A stretch of DNA of 64,000 bases from Phalacrocorax aristotelis (Eukaryota > Chordata > Aves > Suliformes > Phalacrocoracidae): contig NC_134310.1 of assembly GCF_949628215.1 (NCBI RefSeq), positions 12,041,401 to 12,105,400 of the forward strand. The letters run 5' to 3'. Positions 59,748 to 64,000 of the stretch are shown here, in pieces. The translations under genes were made by a program, and so were the position numbers. The stretch's first letter is position 1. The number at the start of each line of letters is the position of its first letter. The notes below the pieces were generated by a model, which saw only the letters and a list, made by a program, of their open reading frames with translations, searched no databases and was not told the origin of the DNA.

Positions 59748-59752
59748 CCTTG

Positions 59753-60519
59753 ACTCTTTGCTATAAATTTAGCTCCCTAATAAAACAGCTGTTTGTTTTA
59801 TACGATAACCTAATTAATACTATTGTGCAGCCAGCTGGGGGTAGACCTGGATAACAATAGAGAGATATTGTGCATGAAAAATCCGTAACTAGCTTTCAAG
59901 AAATAAGAAAATTCAAGTATTGAGACTGCTATTATAATCTTATTTTTGAATAACTAAGTCATCAACACAAAGGAACATCAGGAAATGATTGCTTAACAAA
60001 TGTAAATAGGTTTGTATAAAAAAATTATGAGAATCAACAGTTTATAATCATGTTAGTACAGTGAAAGAACAACAATCTCAGTAAAACCATACATTTAAAA
60101 AACTCTGGCTCAGTAATTCAGAATCACAACTGAAAGAGGTTTCTAACAAACCTTTAGCAAAAGTTTCTAAATAAAGGTTTGGTACAATTATTGGATGACA
60201 TTATTAAAAATAAAAGCATCAACTGTAAAAACAGAGAAAGAATTTAAAAAAAGAAAAATAGAGACTATAGTCACAGAAGATTATATTTATATTACATAAA
60301 ATCTTATTCTACACACAGTAATTGATTCCCTTTCACTGCACTATCACCTCAACAGACAAGATTTTTCAAATACCTGGATGATGAAACTACCTCCTCCAAA
60401 AAATAAAAACCAACAATAAAGAATTTTTTGCTATTGTTTCCTTAATCATAATATCTGCTGCTAGAAAGGAGGCATTCTCCTTAAGGGAGTCTTCAGTTGT
60501 GAGGAAGAGGAATAGTGGT
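59753..60519 (-). other. JMY: JMY intron
   Basis: AT-rich intronic sequence between copy 2 and the next LTR. No feature recognised. Confidence 0.6.
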
Positions 60520-61572
60520 GGTGTCAGGAATACAATCTGAAAATCATTAAGCAGAATCTCATCTCAGTTCAGCGATAAATGTTTCTTAAGCCAGAAGCTT
60601 CCAGCCAGTTCCAGACAGCTCCAAGATGGACCCCACCGCTAGCCAAAGCTGAGACCATCAGCAACGGTGGTAGTGCCTCTGTGATAATATATTTAGAGAA
60701 GGGGAAAAAGCTGTTGTGCAACAGCAGCTGGAAGAGAGAGGAGTGAGAATATGTGAGAGGAACAATTCTGCAGAGACCAGTGTAAGTGAAGGAGGGAGAG
60801 GAGGTGCTCCAGGCACCAGAGCAGAGATTCCCCTGCAGCCCATGGTGAAGACCATGGTGAGGCAGGCTGTCCCCCTGCAGCCCATGGAGGTCCACAGTGG
60901 AGCAGATATCCACCTGCAGCCCATGGAGGACCCCATGTGGGAGCAGGTGGATGTGCCTGAAGGAGGCTGTGACCCCATGGGAAGCCCGTGATGGAGCAGG
61001 CTCTTGGCAGGACCTGGGACCCCATGGAGAGAGGAGTCCACACTGGAACAGGTTTTCTGGCAGGACTTGTGACCCCATGGGGGACCCATGCTGGAGCAGT
61101 TTGTGAAGAACTGCAGCCTGTGGGAAGGACCCACACTGGAGCAGTTTGTGGAGGACTGTCTCCCGTGGGAAGGACCCCATGCTGGAGCAGGGGAAGAGCA
61201 TGAGGAGGAAGGAGCAGCAGAGACAACACGTGATGAACTGACCACAACCCCCATTCCCTGTGCCCCTGCACTGCTCGGGGGGGGGAGGTAGAGAATTTGG
61301 GAGTAAAGTTGAGTCAGGGAAGAAGGGAGGGGTGGGGAGAATGTGTTTTAAGATTTGGTTTTATTTCTCATTATCCTACTCTGATTTGATTGGTAATAAA
61401 TTAAACTGATTTCTCCAAGTTTTGCCTGTGATGGCAATTGCTGAGTGTTCTCCCTGTCCTTATCTTGACCCACGAGCCTTTTGTCACATTTTTCTCCCCG
61501 TCCAGTTGAGGAGGAGGAGTGATAGATGGGCTTGGTGGGCACCTGGTATCCAGCCAAGGTTAACCCACCACA
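60520..61572 (+). repeat. Probable LTR with internal short GC-rich repeats
   Basis: An isolated GC-rich segment with an LTR-like end: AATAAA at 61395-61400, then a U5-like tail to TTAACCCACCACA at 61572. Inside are tandem variants of CTGCAGCCCATGG (near 60835, 60874, 60912), GACCCCATGG (near 60970, 61018, 61070) and CTGGAGCAGTTTGTG (near 61093, 61137). The 5' end is uncertain (60520-60590) and no target duplication was found. Orientation follows the poly(A) signal. Long open frames on both strands arise from the repeats and are not annotated as genes. Confidence 0.6.
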
Positions 61573-63604
61573 TAAGTTTAGTAGGGCTCCTCATTATTCA
61601 GCAGTATTAAGAGCAGCTACAGTAAATATCTCTAATGTAAATGTCCATCAAAATGGCTATGTTCTTTTCTCCCCAACAAGTGCTGCAAAATGGCACACAA
61701 CTGATTCAGCTTATTCTTTTTGCTCACATCAGAATCTTTGATTTCCTCCTGCAAGTTTAAATACATGTTATTCTAATCTGTGGTTTCTTTACTAGCTGAA
61801 AGCTAAGTATCTCACTGCAGCCCTCAACTGCAGATAATGATACATTGGTCAATGAAATCAGTAGAGAGCTAGAACTAGTTCTGAGAGTGCTGTGATGTTC
61901 AGCAGTGAAGTTCCACATAGACACATTACCTCAGGTCCTGAAAGCAGTATAGCCACATTCTTCCAGCAGAATGTTGAGCAGGCATGACTAGATCACACCT
62001 GCACACAGACTCACATGAGCATTACTACCATATACATCTCTACATCATGTCTCTGTGCACAAGTAGGCATGCTGCAACTATTGATACAACCTAGAACAAC
62101 TAATTCCTTCAGCTTAAATAAGGTATTTTATCATAGAATAACCTGGAAACAAATGAACCAGTTGAAGGTGACTAGTTAATTATATAGCTAAGAAGGCACG
62201 CTAAAAAAAAACCAACTCTGCTCCTGCTTCAGGGTCACTTCTCAACTTGTTAACTCCTGTAAGTTAAGTGAGGAACAGCAACCAGCCTTTTGCTTTTAAA
62301 CAGGTTTGTGTACTCCAGAAGGTGCCAGTATTGTCTTTTGATACTCAGGAGAAAACAGCATAACTATTCTAACGTAGCCTATATTGATTAGCATAACATG
62401 ACAGACAGGATCTATTCCTTAAAGTACTAAAAAGCCCAGCTTCTTGATACTTTTTTCTTTTTACAAAATCACATAAAACATACTCAATGACTCTGAGCAA
62501 ACTACTTTCCATAACTGGCTAACAAGAGATTTCTTTTATAATAATTTATTTACAGTCTTCTCCATATTGTGTTAATCAGCGACAAGACAGTGACTGAAGA
62601 AATATAAAAATCCAAAATATAAGATGTATCAACTACTGTTTTGCTTCAGATATAGGTATAAAAATAGATATATTACTTATGAAGGAGAGGAAAGATCTGA
62701 ATGTTTTACCCTCAACCTACTAGAACTGTTTACATAACGGTGTCATCTCCCTTATCAAGTGACATGACTGGGAGCATACAACCACCCCAACCCCTGATCC
62801 TAATTTAGAATGAGGTCTCAACTGAGACGTCTATCTACATTGCCTTATAGTATATAGCATGGGGTGAAAACCTATTTTTTAACAAGTATTACGCTGCTCT
62901 CTCAAAACTTTGATCTATTCTACTCATTAAGCTATCTATCTTGTTTATTAATAATGCGTATTGAAGTAACCATAAACTGGTAGGGAACTGTAAACAAGTC
63001 ATTCTGGGAAAAAAAGGAATGAACATATTTACCTACATTCAATACAGAATTTCAAAACATTAGCTATATTAAAACAATTTTTTGCACAACATCCCAACCA
63101 TGTAACACAAAGAAAAGTGGCCCTAAATAGCACACCTAGTTTTATAAATTAAGAATATATACTGGATTTCGTGTATATTTCCTGAATATAGAGAATCAAT
63201 GACGCATGACATAAGTTTAAAAGGATAAGATGAGAGAATGAAAATAGAACTCATTAGTGAGAAAACATGCTTGATTCTCTTCCGCAAATACTACTCTCTG
63301 TAAAAACATGCATTCTAGCATGTACTTTCCACATGAAAGTATTCCAATTAGTTAACAGAAACAAGCTTATTTGTTGACGTCTAAGTGATTAAAAGCTCCT
63401 TTAAAGATAAAGGGTAAACTGAATCTTAAATATATCAATTTAATAATACATGCTATTGTACTTGGTACTCTGTAAAACAACTTTTAGTAAGTAGCAAATA
63501 TAATCCACGAAAATTCTGAGACTTGGAAGTTGTATCTGAAATGAAATCTTTTGAAGTTTTAATAAATTTGCTAATTATGCTAGGAATTTGCAATTTAATA
63601 ATAC
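61573..63604 (-). other. JMY: JMY intron
   Basis: AT-rich intronic sequence up to the donor of the exon at 63605. No embedded feature recognised. Confidence 0.65.
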
Positions 63605-63792
63605 CTTCTTATTTCTGAGGTAGGCTTTCTTGGCTGAAATACGTCCACGCCTTGCTTCCAGATGGCGGATTTTTTGTTGTAATTTTTGCAGCTCCTCTTT
63701 TTGCAAGCATACAGATGTTGCCATATCTTCTTTTTCAAGCATGGCTTCCATACTTTCGTAAGTGTCATAATATACCACTTCATCTCTCTTCT
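63605..63792 (-). CDS. JMY: JMY coding exon (coiled coil)
   Basis: A 188-nt exon: acceptor TTTTAAAACAG|AG, donor AAGAAG|GTATTA. Two bases complete an upstream codon, then 62 codons encode KRDEVVYYDTYESMEAMLEK, a heptad-rich helix and RISAKKAYLRNKK. This is JMY's central coiled coil, which precedes the actin-nucleating tail. The GTG within it is not a start; earlier exons lie beyond the right edge. Confidence 0.95.
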
Positions 63793-64000
63793 CTGTTTTA
63801 AAAACGTCAGCAATGAAAAAGTCAAATCAATAGTTTGTATTTGATTAACATTTTGTTTTGTTCAACAACAACCCCCCCACTGAGTTGCAAGATTTAATGT
63901 AGAAGAACGCTGTAGTCCTTTCAGAGGAAGAGCAAAACCAAAAGGTCAGAGGAAAAGCACTAAAGAGCAAAGCACTGTAGGGCTTTAAATTTTTTATGAT
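63793..64000 (-). other. JMY: JMY intron, runs off the window
   Basis: Intronic sequence upstream of the exon at 63792. Nothing recognised. Confidence 0.8.

Noticed and set aside
60569..61271. Three overlapping ~190-210 codon frames on the - strand and several on the + strand
   Set aside because: They arise from the repeated GC-rich blocks of an LTR-like element, overlap in several frames and have no recognisable domain.
1..64000. tRNA, rRNA, CRISPR arrays or bacterial operons
   Set aside because: None seen. The window is intron-containing avian nuclear DNA with retroelements.

Overview
The window is nuclear DNA from a bird. The evidence is CR1 LINEs, avian-type LTR retroviruses including one with an alpharetrovirus-like tRNA-Trp primer site, and the 3' ends of HOMER1 and JMY facing each other, which is a conserved vertebrate neighbourhood. 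From general knowledge this block is Z-linked in birds. A W gametolog cannot be excluded.

Host genes. HOMER1 runs on the + strand; its last three coding exons (3644-3754, 5369-5449, 10850-11038) encode the C-terminal coiled coil, followed by an AU-rich 3' UTR of about 2 kb. JMY runs on the - strand. Five exons are visible, in transcript order 63605-63792, 49439-49525, 47636-47731, 45784-46330 and 43076-43383. They encode the coiled coil, the poly-proline segment and the WH2/central/acidic Arp2/3-activating tail. Splice phases agree at all four JMY junctions and both HOMER1 junctions. The two genes converge with about 32 kb between stop codons.

Repeats. Most other recognisable content is retroelement. 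(1) LTRs of one related ERV-L-like family: one cut by the left edge (1-519), a solo at 25680-26254, and those of two proviruses. (2) A solo LTR on the - strand at 18001-18334 with target duplication GTACT. (3) A CR1 at about 19040-22190 with most of ORF2. (4) An alpharetrovirus-like provirus at 27284-33048: tRNA-Trp primer site, near-identical 6-bp duplication, long open pol, broken gag, mutated protease, env almost entirely deleted. (5) ERV-L-like provirus copy 1 at 36368-42152, directly downstream of JMY. (6) ERV-L-like provirus copy 2 at 54704-59747 inside a JMY intron, with perfect duplication CCTTG, itself carrying a CR1 and two inverted solo LTRs. (7) Two CR1s tail to tail at 50.8-53.6 kb. 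(8) A further LTR with internal short repeats at about 60.5-61.57 kb.

No RNA genes, CRISPR arrays or prokaryotic features are seen. The most interesting material is the alpha-like provirus with a conserved frameshift signal and uninterrupted pol; the two ERV-L copies that share the same internal stop codons and a hydrophobic ORF upstream of gag; and the nested insertions whose order can be read from their target duplications.
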